A stretch of DNA of 64,000 nucleotides, from positions 62,001 to 126,000 of the forward strand of contig JAWKSY010000006.1 in assembly GCA_041402125.1 (NCBI GenBank), written 5' to 3'. Positions within the stretch are counted from its first letter, which is position 1. Every line of letters starts with the position of its first letter. The notes under the pieces were generated by a model, which was given only the letters and a program-made list of their open reading frames with translations, was not told the origin of the DNA and did not search any database. Source of the DNA: JAWKSY01 sp041402125. GTDB lineage: Bacteria; Planctomycetota; GCA-002687715; DRQF01. The position numbers and the translations under genes are program-made. Of this stretch, positions 1-11,599 are shown one piece after another.

Positions 1-1
1 G

Positions 2-1069
2 CTCAACGGCGAGAACCTCGAGAACTACGACATGGTCGTCCTCGCCGACGTCGCCGACGTCTCGGCCTCGCGCCTCCGCGACCTCGAGGCCTTCGTGCGG
101 GGCGGCGGCGCCCTCCTCTTCTTCCCCGGCCCCTCCTTCGAGCGGCCGGGCGCGGTCGGCGTCGAGAGCGGCCGCGTGAACGAGCTCTACTTCCGCGACG
201 GCGAGGGTCTCCTGCCGGGCCGCTTCCTCTCGATCCGCGGCACGGACGAGTTCACCGAGAACCCCTGGGTGCTCCAGTTCGACACCTTCGACCATCCGGT
301 CACGCGATACTTCGAGGACCCGCGGGTCCGCCCGGGCATCACGAGCATGCCCGTCCACAAGTTCGCCGCGCTCTCGGTCGATCCGAACGATGACCGCGTG
401 CGGGTGCTCGCCCGCTTCCGCCCCGCGAACGACGAGGCCTCGACCGACCTCGCGCCCGCGCTCGTCGAGCGCCGCTTCGGCGACGGCAAGGTCTTCCTCG
501 TCACGACGAGCGCCGATCGCGCCTGGAACCTCTACGGCGCCTCGCCGGCCTTCGTCCCGCTGATGCGCGAGATCGCGTACCACCTCACGCGACACGGGGA
601 CCACGCCAACCTCACCGTCGGCGCCCCGCTGACGGAGAAGTTCGACGCTTCCGTGCGGCAGGTCCGCGTGCAGCGCGGCGACGACGCCGCCGCCGATCGC
701 GCCACCACGCTCTCGCCCGACAAGACGTCCTCCGAGCTCACCCTTCCCAAGCTCGACCGCGCCGAACTGATCCGCATGGAGGTGCCGGCCGCGGGCAGCG
801 CCCCGGCCGAGACGCGTCTCTTCGCGGTCAACGTCGATCCCGGCGAGTCCGACCTCACGCGGGCGGCCGACGGCTGGCTGACGATGCACTTCGGCAGCGA
901 GCTGATCGAGGTCGTCCGCGATCTGGACAAGCTGGGCGACGAGGCCGAGGGCGCGAGCCGCTCGAGTCTCTGGCGCACGCTCCTCTACGTCCTCCTCGGA
1001 GTGCTCGTGCTCGAGACCGTGCTGGCCTGGCGGATCGACCGCCGCAAGTCCTTCGGGGAAGCGGCGTGA
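2..1069 (+). CDS. Membrane protein with glutamine-amidotransferase-like domain (BatA-like), 3' part
   Basis: The start lies before the window; the frame is open from base 2 and gives the last 355 residues. The first visible segment (YDMVVLADV, then a Gly-rich turn FVRGGGALLFFPG) looks like the Rossmann-type amidotransferase-like domain found in planctomycete BatA/vWA membrane proteins. A beta-rich region follows. The C-terminus has one membrane helix (about visible residues 320-340, SLWRTLLYVLLGVLVLE) and a short basic tail (RIDRRKSF), so the bulk of the protein should be outside the cytoplasm. It is followed after 13 bases by a second, related vWA protein, and it heads the visible part of the envelope cluster. 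No enzymatic residue can be assigned. Family placement is by pattern, not by search. Confidence 0.7.
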   Translation, partial: LNGENLENYDMVVLADVADVSASRLRDLEAFVRGGGALLFFPGPSFERPGAVGVESGRVNELYFRDGEGLLPGRFLSIRGTDEFTENPWVLQFDTFDHPVTRYFEDPRVRPGITSMPVHKFAALSVDPNDDRVRVLARFRPANDEASTDLAPALVERRFGDGKVFLVTTSADRAWNLYGASPAFVPLMREIAYHLTRHGDHANLTVGAPLTEKFDASVRQVRVQRGDDAAADRATTLSPDKTSSELTLPKLDRAELIRMEVPAAGSAPAETRLFAVNVDPGESDLTRAADGWLTMHFGSELIEVVRDLDKLGDEAEGASRSSLWRTLLYVLLGVLVLETVLAWRIDRRKSFGEAA

Positions 1070-1082
1070 AGGAGACGACGCG

Positions 1083-3482
1083 ATGAACGGCCCCTCCTTC
1101 TTCCTCCAGGCCGCCGACGACCTCGTCGACGAGGGACTGCGCTTCAGCGCGCTGCCCCCGAACTACGTGGCCTGGCTGCTCATCCCGCTGGGCCTCGTCG
1201 CCTTCGCGTGGTTCTTCTACAAGCGCACGCGCGGCACGCCGCTCTGGGCCCGCGTCACGCTGACGGCGCTGCGCGTCGCCGCGATCTTCTTCGTCGTCCT
1301 CCTCCTCTTCGATCCCTACCGCCAGTTCCGGAAGGTCGAGGAGATCCGCTCCATGGTCACGGTGCTCATCGACGGGTCGGCCTCGATGCAGCGCAAGGAG
1401 GACTACGAACAGGACCCGGCGCGCGGCGCCGCCGTCCGGGCCGCGGCCGGCCTCCCGGCCGGCACGAATCTCCGCGAGGTCTCGCGCAGCGAGCTCACGC
1501 GGGGCGCCCTGGGGCCCGAAGGTCTCGATCTCCTCGGCAAGCTGGCCGAGAAGCACGACGTGAAGACCTACGTCTTCTCGGGCGGCAAGCCGCGTCCGAT
1601 CGGCGGCCTCGACGAGATCACGGACGACGGTCCCATCACGGCCACGGGCGACGCGATCGCCTACGTCCTCTCCGATCCCGACGTGCAGGCCAAGCCGGAC
1701 GCGAGCGTCGTCGTCGTCTCGGACGGCCGCGTCAACACCGGCACCGATCCGGTCGAGGTCGCGCGCTACGCGGGCAAGAAGGACCGCGTCCTCGTCCACG
1801 CCATCGGGGTGGGCGATCCCTCGGCCCTGCGCGACATCGAGCTCCGCTTCATCCGCGCGGACGAGGTGGCCCTCAAGGGGAGCACGGTCAAGCTCGAGCT
1901 CGTCGTCCGCAACTCGGGCTACCCGAGCGACTGGGTCACGGTCACCGTCAACGACCAGGACGGTCGCCCCTGGGTCGCCCCCCAGACCCGCAAGCTCGAG
2001 AAGTCCGAGGGCGACCAGGTCATCGAGATCGACGTCGTCGCTCGCCACGTCGGCTCCTTCACCCTCGAGGCCCGCATCCAGGGCCCCGCGGGCGAGGAGG
2101 ACACCGCCAACAACGTCCGGACGCACGGCCTGGTCGTGAAGGACGACAAGATCCGCGTCCTCTACGTCGACACCCTGCCCCGCTGGGAGTACCGCCGGCT
2201 CAAGAACTTCGTCGTCCGCGGCGACGAGGCCTTCCAGGCTCGCGCCCTCCTGCTCTCGGCCGAGCCGAACTTCCCGCAGGAGACGAGCCCGAACGTCGAA
2301 CCCCTGCGCCAGTTCCCCTCGACCTTCGAGGAGCTCGACGCCTACGACGTCCTGATCTTCGGCGACGTGAACCCGGCGCTGCTCGTCTCGACCCCCGAGA
2401 AGCTCACCGGCGTCCTCCGCAACATCCAGCGCTTCGTGGACAGCGGCGGCGGGCTCGCCGTCATCGCCGGCGAGGGCTGGATGCCGGGCGCCTACGTCGA
2501 CACGCCCTTCGAGGAGCTCCTCCCCGTCGACATCACCTTCTCGCCGGACGACGCCCCGCCGACCGACTTCGTCGAGGACTGGAAGCCGCGCCTGACCGCG
2601 CTCGGCCGCGAGCATCCGATCGTCCAGATCACGAACGATCCCGAGCAGAACCGACGGATGTGGGAGGAGCCCGACTTCATCCCGCTGAAGGCCCTCCGCT
2701 GGTGGTACCCGACCCGCAAGCCCACTCCGGGCGCGCAGGTCATCGCGGTCCACCCCACCCAGCGCAACCGCTTCGGGCCCTATCCGATCCTGGTCGCGGG
2801 GAACTACGGCGACGGTCCGGTGCTCTTCTCCGCCACCGACGAGACCTGGCGCTGGTACTACAAGTCCGGCGCGACCTACTTCAACCGCTACTGGGGGAAC
2901 GTGATCCGCTATCTGGCGCGGGCGCACCTCTACCGCGGGAGCAAGCGCTACAAGCTCTTCTCGAACCGCTCCGAATACCGCCAGGGTCAGTCCGTCCAGC
3001 TCACGGCCTACGTGAAGGACAAGAACTTCGACCCGGCGACCGAGGAGATCCAGCGGATGATGATCGCCGCGCCCGAATCCAAGGCTCGCATGGTCGAGCT
3101 GAAGAAGGTCCGGGACGGGGAGTACGTCCACACCTTCAAGCCGGCGCGCTTCGGGCGCTACGAGGCCTGGATCGTCGGCGAGGAGGGCCTCGCGGGCAAG
3201 CGGTACGCCCCGGTCGCCTTCGACGTGATCGACGACGACCCCGAGCGGCGACAGCCGGCGATGAACGAGGACGGCCTGCGCGAGCTCGCGGAGGCGAGCG
3301 GCGCGTATTTCCATCCTGGGCGAGGCCGGATCCGCTCCTGGACCGACTCGGGCCGACGCCACGACGCGCCGGAGCAAGGTCCAGCCCCGAGCCCGTGAAG
3401 AACCGGCCCTGGTTGCCGGCAAGCCTTCCTCGCGATCCTCGCCGCGGAGTGGCTCCTGCGGCGCCGGCGGAACCTGGTCTGA
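1083..3482 (+). CDS. vWA / amidotransferase-fold membrane protein, 3' end frameshifted
   Basis: Two N-terminal membrane helices (about residues 28-46 and 59-76) precede a von Willebrand A domain with an intact MIDAS start (LIDGSASMQ, about residues 93-101) and the later VVVVSDG strand. A CARDB-like beta domain (about 255-345) and an amidotransferase-like domain (VLYVDTLPRWEYRRL, about 358-372) follow. The uninterrupted frame ends at 3398, but its last 25 or so residues look wrong. In other frames the sequence continues as RRSKVQPRAREEPALVAGK, then LAILAAEWLLRRRRNLV and TGA at 3480-3482, which is the usual C-terminal membrane helix plus basic tail of this family. Indels therefore sit near 3315 and 3415. 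The likely role is a surface complex with the preceding gene; the ligand is unknown. Confidence 0.75.
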
Positions 3483-3543
3483 CGATCGAGATCGACCGTC
3501 GCGGTCGCGCGGAGGCGCGGCCGGGCGGTCCGGAAGGGACGAT

Positions 3544-6500
3544 GTGAACCCCATGAACGCCCTCACGCGCCTGAACCACGCGCCCGCGCTCTGGCTCGCG
3601 ACGGCCCTCCTGTGGATCGTCGGCGCGAGCCCCGCCGCCGCCCAGTTCGGCTTCAACGACGAGCCGGGTGACTACCGACAGCAACCTCCAGGTCTCGACG
3701 AGCCGTCACGCGACCGAGCTGGTCGAGAACGCCGTGCGCGATCTCGAGAGCGGCGAGCTCGAACGCGCCCTGCGCTTCGTGCAGCAGGCGATGGACGAGT
3801 ACTCGGACGCGGCCTGGGTCGCCGAGGAAGGCGCCTTCGAGAGCATCCGCGCCCACTGCCTGGGGCTGCTGCGCGGCCTTCCGGCCGACAGCCTCGCCAC
3901 CTACCGGGCTCCTACGGTCGAGGAGCTCTACCGGCACGGACTCGCCGACTTCGATCCCGAGCTGCTCATCGACGTCCACCGCCGCTGCGCGATGACGTCC
4001 TTCGGTCGCCCCGCCCTCCTCGCCGCGATGGACCTCCAGCTCGACGCTGGGACGCTTCGCGCGGGCCGCCGGCCTCGAATCCCTGGTCGGCGAGACCTGG
4101 CGGAGGACGTCGAGGTCAGGCGCGCGGACTCGCGGTCGTGGCGATCGCCGCCCGGGCGATGGACGACGCCCGCATGCTCGACGAGGCCCTGGCGGTGACG
4201 CGGGCCTTCGCTGGAGATCGAGGTCGCGATCGCGGGCGACCCCGGCCGCTCCGCGCGATGTGGCGGAGTGCCGCGGCTGCTGTCCGGACGCGGCCCGCCT
4301 CCCCGCCGATCCGGCCGGTCCTCCTGCGACCCCGCTGGGCCGCACGCATCGGCATGCAGGTACGGGGCCCGCGGAACGCAGCTCAGATCGTCGACTTCCG
4401 CGAGAGCGTCGCAGGTCCGCGAGTTCGGCGGAATCCGGTGCTGCCCGCGCTCGACGACGGCACGCTCTTCCTCTCGAACGGGGTCAAGATCCGGGCCCTC
4501 GGACTCTTCGGGCAGGAGGAGAAGTGGGAGTACGACGGTCCCGCCTCCGGCTCCCAGGCGCGGGTCAACCTCGCGGCGGAGTTCCCCATCGTCGTCGACC
4601 GCAACGTGCTCTACGCCTCCCTCGAGATGCCCGTCGAGCGCGAGACCCAGATCTGGAACTACACGCCGCAGATGGCGGTGCCCGAGCGGCGACTGCACGC
4701 GCTCGACGCCACGACCGGACGCCTCCTCTGGAGCCACGCCCGCTACGCGCCGGAGGGATCGACCGCCGAGGAGCGATTCTTCGTCTCGAAGCTCAGCGTC
4801 ACCTCGCGCCCGCTGGTGATCGGGGACGACCTCTACGTCTCGGCCACGCGCTTCCACACCGGCTACCACCACTACGTCTGCTGCTTCGATCGACGCACCG
4901 GACGCCTCCGCTGGTCGACCTTCGTCGGCGCCGGTCAGATGGAGCAGAACATGTTCGGCAACCGGATCCGCGAGTGCGTGTCCGGTCACCTCGTGATGCA
5001 CCGCGGCCAGCTCTGGTACTCCACGAACATCGGCATGATCGCCTCCGTGGATGCCCGTCTCGGCACGCTGCGCAACGTCATCCGCTACGAGCAGGTCGGG
5101 ATCCCGCGGCAGCAGCGGATCTACCGTTCCGTCTTCGAGCGCTCCCCCGGCTGGGCCAACAACGAGCCGATCGTCGTTGGGGACGAGATCTTCTTCACGC
5201 CGATCGACTCGCAGGACCTGATCGCGGTGGACACGCAGATCGGTCGCGGCCGCCGCGTCCTCACGCGCTCGCCCGACGACCGCTACCGCTACATCGTCGG
5301 CCCCGTCCGCGGCGCGATCGTCGTCTGCGGCACGAAGATCGCCTTCCACGACGTCGCGACGCGGAAGACCGATGTCTCGAGCATCGCCTTCGACTCCACG
5401 AGCTACCGCGAGAACCGCGAGGCCGGCGTCATCGGCCGGCCGCTCCTCGCCGGCGACCAGCTCGTGACGCCCGTGCGCTACCGACCGCCTCGCGAGCGTC
5501 AGCTCGTCGACCGCCTCTTCATCTGGGACCTCGCCGGTCGCCGCGTCGTGAACGAGATCGATCCCGCTCAGGGCAGCGCCGGCGGCCCCGTCGCGGGGAA
5601 CCTCGCCAGCAACGGCGAGGTGGTCGTCCTCGCCGCCACCGACGATTCGCGGACGCTGACCTTCGTGCGGAGCTTCTTCGACGAGGCGGAGATCCTCGCC
5701 CGCCTGCGCCGACGCACGGAGAGCGACCCCGCCGACCCCGAGCCCCACTTCCAGTACGCGGAGCTCGGCCTGCAGTCGGGTTCGATCAAGGTCGACGTCG
5801 CGATCCGCGCCTACGAGCGCGCGAAGGAGCTGGCGGAGGCGCTCGGCATCAGCGGCACGGAGGCGCGGCAGAAGTCCCGCGACGCTCTCTATCGCCTCTA
5901 CCTCGACCTCGCGCTGGGCGCCGAGGCGCGCCGGCAGGAAGCCGGCCTCGACGTCGCTCGCGCTTTCGACCTCGCCCTCGTCAACGCCGGCGACGCGCGC
6001 GCCGAGGTCGAGCTCCTCTTCCACCGGATGGCCAAGGCCTTCGAGATGCGGGACCGGGCCTCGGTCGAGAAGGCCTACGCCCGCCTCATGCGGGACCACG
6101 CCGACGAGATCTACGACCACCGCGACGTGTTCCGCACGATCGCCCCGGCGCTGGAGACGAACCGTCGCTACGGGCGAGCCGGATTCGTGGCGACCGTCGT
6201 GGCGGCCACCGTCGAGGAGACCTACCGGCGCTTCCCGCAGGCCGTCGACCTCTACCAGACCTTGATCCGGGACTACCCGCGCGAGTCGCTCGCCGGCGAC
6301 ACCGCCTGGCGCTACGCCCGCGATCGCATCGAGGACATCATCCGACGCAACGGCCGCGAGGTCTACGCCGCCGAGGAGGCCCGCGCGAAGGAGCTCTACG
6401 AACGCGGCCGCGGCGAGGGCGGCGTCGACGCCCTCGAGCGCCTGATGGAGCTCTTCCCCAACTCGACCCTCGTCGCGAAGGCCCACCTCGCCCTCGCGCG

Positions 6501-8042
6501 GCGGCAGATCGACGAGGGTCGGACGTCCGAGGCGGCAACCAGCATCGCGTCGTCCCTGACCCGCGTCGACGAGCCCGAGGGCGAACTCCTGGTGAGCCTC
6601 GCCCGGGCCTTCGAGGATCTCGGGCTCCGGGACTCGGCCCGCTCCGCGTGGATCTACGCCCGGGCCCGCACGCCGCTGGACACGCTCGGCGCCGAGGGCG
6701 ACGGAGCTCCCGCGACCGTGAGCGAGCTCGCCGACGCGGCGATCGCGCGTCTGGCCGCCCCGCCGGTCGCGGCGCCCTCGCTCGCCTTCGAGACGAAGCG
6801 AGCCTGGTCGGTCGGCACGCGCGACCAGCGCGACCCCTGGGTCCTCGTCGAGCCCGAGGGGCGCGCGCCCGCGGTCTTCGCCGACCGCTTCCTCGCCTAT
6901 CGGGGCGGCGTGATCCACGCCTTCTCGACCGGGAGCGACAAGCCCCTCTGGACCCTCGACAGCGAGGTCGCCCCGCTCCAGGAGGCGCTGTTCTGGTCGG
7001 ACGACCGCCTCGTCGCGCGGATCGACAACGCCTACGTCGTCATCGACGCCGACACCGGTCGCGAGGCCTGGCGGGCCGGGGTCGACAATCAGCTCCTGAG
7101 CGCCGTCGCCACCGGGCACGGCAAGGTCTACGGGATCGTCCAGCCCCACTCGCTCGCGGCGAACTTCCGGCTCCAGGGCCGCAGCCTCATCGACGGCGAG
7201 CTGATCTTCGACCTCGCCTTCGACGGCATCCCGCCGCAGCGGATCGAGGTCGGCGACCGCTGGGTCGGAGTCGCCCTCGACGCCGATCCGGTGTTCCACC
7301 TCGTCGACCCCTTCACCGGTCGACGCGCGGCCGGCCTGGCCGAGGGCTTCCGGTACGACGAGGTCCTCCGCCCCTTCCTCACCGAGAACGGACTCTTCGT
7401 GGCGGTGCCCTACGACCGCCCGGACGGCGAGCGCTCGGTCCAGGGGATCGACCCGGACACGGGCGCCACCCGGTGGTCGCGCCGCCTCGCCGACCAGGGC
7501 GTCCGGTTCTGGATCGAGGACGCCCGTCGCATGGTCTACCTGCTCCGGGACGCGCGCGAGGGCCGCGGCACGCTCGTCGCCGCCGACGTCCGCACCGGGG
7601 CGCCGCTCCTTGAGGCCGCCCTCGACGACGGCGTCTCCGTCCAGCACGGTTCGATCCTCGCCGGAGACCGTCTCTACGCCGTCCTCTCCCGGCCGACCCG
7701 GGCGGGCGGAACCCAGCGGGCCCAGTTCGTGGAGGCCTTCTCGCTCGACGGAAAGGAGCTCGCTCTGGCGCTCGGCCGACTTCGGCCGCAACCCGCTCGA
7801 TCTGCATTCATTCGAGAAGGTCCTGTTGGTCAACGTCTACGAGGCCGTTGTCGTAATCCGGGAGCCGCGAGCGCCGACGCAAGGCGATGCTGCGGTTCCT
7901 CGAGGCAGACGAAGGACGCGTGCGATCCGGAATCGACCCCGAGGACGACGGTGTCTCGTCGTACTTCCGGAACATGGTCCTCGTGCGCGACGGCGCCCTG
8001 ATGGTGGCCGACGGTCCCGTTCTGGAGGTCTACAAGCCATGA
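3544..8042 (+). CDS. Secreted PQQ-repeat / TPR protein, interrupted by several frameshifts
   Basis: A GTG at 3544 lies five bases after GGAAGGG; an ATG at 3553 is the alternative. A signal peptide ends in SPAAAQ. The rest is one gene read in changing frames: about 3668-4040 (TPR-like, ATELVENAVRDLESGELERA), 4030-4110 (ARAAGLESLVGETW), 4115-4200 (VVAIAARAMDDARMLDEAL), then an intact stretch from about 4370 to 7760. After 7763 the frame changes (RSADFGRNPLDLHSF), and again near 7862 (KAMLRFLEADEGRV), ending VLEVYKP at TGA 8040-8042. The intact part has PQQ beta-propeller blades (TGRLLWSH, TGRLRWST), a helical TPR middle (bases 5700-6780) and a second propeller (TGREAWRAG, TGATRWSRR). It is probably a periplasmic scaffold or sensor. 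The stop overlaps the next ATG by three bases. Confidence 0.7.
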
Positions 8043-9244
8043 CCCTGCTGCGACTCTGCGCCCTGATCGCCGTCGCCGCCCCCGGCTTCGCCGCCGTCGC
8101 CGCCGCGCCCTCGCTCGGCCGCGGCGCCGCCGCGGCGGCCGCGTCGTCCGCGAGCCCGGCGCCCGCCCCGGAGGCGCGGGCCGCGACCTCGGACGCTCCC
8201 GTGCCGGAGCCGCTCATCCCCCCGGCCGGACCGCCCCCGGGGGACGCCGAGGTGCAGTCCGCCATCGACCGCGGCCTCGCCTACCTCGCCCTCACCCAGG
8301 ACCGGGCCACCGGCGGCTGGCGGCAGGACGTCGGCTACAAGTTCAACGACCGCTACGAGGTCACCGTCGCGAACCGGCCGCACGTCGGCGTGACCGCGCT
8401 CGCGCTCATGGCCTTCATCGCCGGCGGACACCTCCCCGGCCGCGGCAAGTACGGCGACGTCGTCGAGCGCGGCACCGACTTCATCCTCTCCTGCGTGGAC
8501 CCGGACGAGGGCTACATCTCGGCCAACGAGACGCGCATGTACAGCCACGCCTTCGCCACGCTCTTCCTGGCGGAGATCTACGGCATGACCCGGCGGGCCG
8601 ACCTGCGGATGAAGCTGCAGCAGGCGGTCGACCTCACCGTCAACTCGCAGAACCGCCAGGGCTCGTGGCGCTACCGCCCCCTCGCCCCCGACTCCGACAT
8701 GTCGATCGCGGTCTGCCAGCTCATGGCGCTGCGCGCGGCCCGGAACATCGGCATCGCGGTCCCGCGCTCGACGATCACGCGCGCCTACAAGTACATCGAG
8801 AACTCCGCCTACCCCCGCGGGTCGATGAACTCCGGCGACTTCAAGTACCAGATCGACCAGGAGCAGACGCGCACGAGCTTCGCGCTCACCGCCGCCGGCG
8901 TCGCCTCGCTCCTGCACGCGGGCTACTACGACGACGTCATGGTCCGCGACGGCGTTCGCTCGCTGAAGCGCAAGGTCGTCCGTCTCGAGTGGGACGAGCG
9001 CTTCCCGTCTTACTTCTACTGGTACGGGCACTACTACTGCTCGCAGGTGATGTTCATCGCCGGCGACCGCGAGCCCGGACTGTGGGAGAGCTACTACGAC
9101 CGGATGAGCGCCGAGCTGCTGCAGAAGCAGAGCGCGGACGGCTCCTGGCGGAACGATCCCGGTCCCGGCGCGGTCTTCGGAACCGCGGTGGCCACGATCA
9201 TCCTGCAGATCCCCTACGAGTTCCTCCCGATCTTCCAGCGCTGA
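8039..9244 (+). CDS. Secreted squalene-cyclase-fold (prenyltransferase/squalene oxidase repeat) protein
   Basis: The open frame extends upstream to 7610, but the ATG at 8039 (overlapping the previous TGA as ATGA) begins a good signal peptide (MTLLRLCALIAVAAPGFAAV), giving 401 residues. An Ala/Pro-rich linker (residues 30-70) leads into an alpha/alpha-toroid domain with QW-type repeats: QDRATGGWRQD, QNRQGSWRYRP and QSADGSWRND. The family normally carries a GDTSVTGWQ-like motif; here the matching stretch is DSDMSIAVCQLMALRAARN. The DxDD catalytic motif of class II terpene cyclases is not seen, so a structural or binding role in the envelope is more likely than cyclisation. The C-terminus FLPIFQR is identical to that of the paralog at 15582-16799. 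Confidence 0.8.
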   Translation: MTLLRLCALIAVAAPGFAAVAAAPSLGRGAAAAAASSASPAPAPEARAATSDAPVPEPLIPPAGPPPGDAEVQSAIDRGLAYLALTQDRATGGWRQDVGYKFNDRYEVTVANRPHVGVTALALMAFIAGGHLPGRGKYGDVVERGTDFILSCVDPDEGYISANETRMYSHAFATLFLAEIYGMTRRADLRMKLQQAVDLTVNSQNRQGSWRYRPLAPDSDMSIAVCQLMALRAARNIGIAVPRSTITRAYKYIENSAYPRGSMNSGDFKYQIDQEQTRTSFALTAAGVASLLHAGYYDDVMVRDGVRSLKRKVVRLEWDERFPSYFYWYGHYYCSQVMFIAGDREPGLWESYYDRMSAELLQKQSADGSWRNDPGPGAVFGTAVATIILQIPYEFLPIFQR

Positions 9245-9255
9245 GCCGAATCCCG

Positions 9256-11574
9256 ATGCAGACCCGTCCCCTCCGGAAGAAACTCGCCTCGCTGCGCTCG
9301 CGGCTGCGCCTCCTCGCGCTGCTCGCGGGCCTCTTCCGCTTCGTGGCGGTGCTCGCCGCGCTCGCCGCGGCGACCTTCCTCCTGGACTGGCTCTTCCAGC
9401 TTCCGCGCGGCGCCCGCGCGGTGATGCTCGTCGCCTCCGTGGGCGTCGCCGCCTGGACCTTCTGGCGCCACGTCGCGGCCCCGCAGCGCGTTCCGATGGA
9501 AGACGAGACCCTCGCCCTCCTCGTCGAGAGCCGCCACCCGGACTTCGGGCACCAGCTCATCAGCGCGCTCCAGCTCGAGGCGCGACTCGACGGCGACGAC
9601 CGCGGTGAGTCGCTCGAGATGATCCGCGAGACGGTCGAGAACGCTCAGACGCGCTTCGCCGGGACCGACTTCGACGACGCGGTCAGCTCGCGCGGGGTGG
9701 CGAAGCCGGCCTTCCTCGGCGTCGCCGGCCTCGCGCTCGTCGCGCTCTACGCCGGCGCGATCCCGGACCACGCCTCCATGTGGCTCGATCGCTGCGTGCT
9801 CCTGAAGGACCGCCCCTGGCCGCCGCGTACCCAGCTCGAGGTCCGGATCGTCAACCAGGGCGAGTTCCGTCACGAGATCGACGGCGACGGCGTGACCACG
9901 CTCTACGTCCCCGAGGATTCGGCGATCGTGGTCGAGGTCGAGGCCCGGGGCGAGGTCCCGGCCTCGGTCACGCTCCGGAAGTTCAAGGCGCCGCGCGACG
10001 AGAACCCCACGCCCGTCGCCATCGAGATGCCGCAGCGCGGCGAGGGCAGCCTCTTCGAGTACAAGTTCGGCCGCGTCACCGCCGACTTCGACTTCTACGT
10101 CGAGGGCGGCGACGACGTCGACGAGCGGCCCTACTTCCGCGTCCTCGTCCGCAGCGCGCCGCGCATCGACGCCTTCGCGGTGGACTACGACTATCCCGAC
10201 TACATCAACGAGGCCGGTCGCGAGGACCGCGTCGGCGTGCGTGAGTACAACGTCGTCGGCCCCCGCGGAACCGCGGTGAAGCTCGACTTCCGCACCTCGG
10301 CCCCCGTCGATCGCTTCGAGATCATCCGCGACGAGAAGCCCGAAGAGGCGATCATCCTCGTCCCCGCCGACGACGCCCGCCGCCACTTCGTGTGGAACGC
10401 CGTGCTCGACCGGGACGGCTTCTACACCTACCGGATGATCGGCGCCAACGGCACGCCGTCGCGCGAGGCCCCGAACTTCAACTTCGGCGCCCAGACGGAT
10501 CTCCCGCCGACGATCTCGGTGACCATGCCGGACTCCTCGGCGGTCGAGATCAGCGAGCGGGCGACGGTCCCCTTCGAGATCGAGGTCTCGGACGACATCG
10601 CGGTGGGCGAGATCTCGCTGCGCTGGGACACGGACCGCGACGGCGCCTTCGCCGTCCGCTGGCCGCTCGGCCCCGAGGCCTTCCGCCGCGACGAGAACGG
10701 TCGCGACGTCGTCGTCTTCTCGCCGCTGGAGTTCAACCGCGTCGAGGTCATCGGCGAGGACCGCGTGAAGCGCGCCCCTCGCGCGGGCGACACCTTCTTC
10801 CTCCGCATTGAGGCGCGGGACACGCGTCGCACCGAGACCGAGCCCGAGCCGAACCTCGCGACCTACCCCACCCTCATCACGCTCTCGGTCCGCGAGACGG
10901 CCGAGATCGAGCGCGAGCTCATGCGCGGCCAGGTCCGCGCGAAGGAGCAGATGGAGCGGGCCGAGGAGGCGGTGAACCTCCGCCGCGAGGAGATCTCCGC
11001 CCTGCTCGCCGCCCTCGGCAAGGGCGAGGAGGGACCGGCCGTGACCGAGCGCCTGCACGGGCTCGTCGGCGGCCAGTCGCTCGTCACCTCGAGCCTCTCC
11101 GAGGCCGCGCGCGGCTTCGTGCGCATCTTCGACGGCCACCTCTTCAACCGCACCGACGCCTCGAACCTGACCGAGGCGCTGATCGGCCGCCTGATCGAGA
11201 TGCACCGCGCCGGCGGCCGCAGCCACTACGAACACGTCGCCGCGCTCCTCCCGGCCGAGCGGTCCCGCTTCGACGAGACCGAGCCGATGGGGAAGCTCGC
11301 GCGCATCATGGACCTGATGATCGAGGTCGCGGACCACGGCTCGCCCGCGGTGGCCGACGCCCTCAAGGAAGCGATCGACGCCGATTCGCTGGACGCCCGC
11401 GCCGCGCGGGTCCAGGCGGCCCTCGAGCGCGAGACCGCACTCCAGGAGAACCTCCAGTCCCTCATCGACAAGATGGAGGAGTGGGAGGATTTCCAGGACG
11501 TCATCCAGAGCCTGAAGGATATCCTGGACCTGCAACGGGGCCTCTCGGACCGCGTCGAATCCATCGCGCGCTGA
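9256..11574 (+). CDS. DUF4175-like membrane protein
   Basis: The ATG at 9256 (MQTRPLRKKLASLRSRLRLL) starts 11 bases after the previous stop; the frame is open further upstream but without protein-like sequence. The product is about 772 residues. Membrane helices lie near residues 18-45, 50-68 and 158-178. Between them is the motif VESRHPDFGHQLISALQLE, characteristic of DUF4175/TIGR02302-type proteins. A long beta-rich extracytoplasmic region (about 190-550) follows, then a coiled coil (about 555-700) starting near RAKEQMERAEEAV. The function of the family is unknown. In this cluster it probably anchors the very long coiled-coil protein encoded next. The family call comes from architecture and motif. 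Confidence 0.7.
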   Translation: MQTRPLRKKLASLRSRLRLLALLAGLFRFVAVLAALAAATFLLDWLFQLPRGARAVMLVASVGVAAWTFWRHVAAPQRVPMEDETLALLVESRHPDFGHQLISALQLEARLDGDDRGESLEMIRETVENAQTRFAGTDFDDAVSSRGVAKPAFLGVAGLALVALYAGAIPDHASMWLDRCVLLKDRPWPPRTQLEVRIVNQGEFRHEIDGDGVTTLYVPEDSAIVVEVEARGEVPASVTLRKFKAPRDENPTPVAIEMPQRGEGSLFEYKFGRVTADFDFYVEGGDDVDERPYFRVLVRSAPRIDAFAVDYDYPDYINEAGREDRVGVREYNVVGPRGTAVKLDFRTSAPVDRFEIIRDEKPEEAIILVPADDARRHFVWNAVLDRDGFYTYRMIGANGTPSREAPNFNFGAQTDLPPTISVTMPDSSAVEISERATVPFEIEVSDDIAVGEISLRWDTDRDGAFAVRWPLGPEAFRRDENGRDVVVFSPLEFNRVEVIGEDRVKRAPRAGDTFFLRIEARDTRRTETEPEPNLATYPTLITLSVRETAEIERELMRGQVRAKEQMERAEEAVNLRREEISALLAALGKGEEGPAVTERLHGLVGGQSLVTSSLSEAARGFVRIFDGHLFNRTDASNLTEALIGRLIEMHRAGGRSHYEHVAALLPAERSRFDETEPMGKLARIMDLMIEVADHGSPAVADALKEAIDADSLDARAARVQAALERETALQENLQSLIDKMEEWEDFQDVIQSLKDILDLQRGLSDRVESIAR

Positions 11575-11599
11575 GACGGGCCACCCCGGAGACTCGAGA

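Noticed and set aside
3928..7833. A 1,301-codon minus-strand open frame across the PQQ/TPR gene.
   Set aside because: Composition is Val/Asp/Gly/Arg/Glu only, the mirror of the propeller gene codons, and it has no protein-like features.
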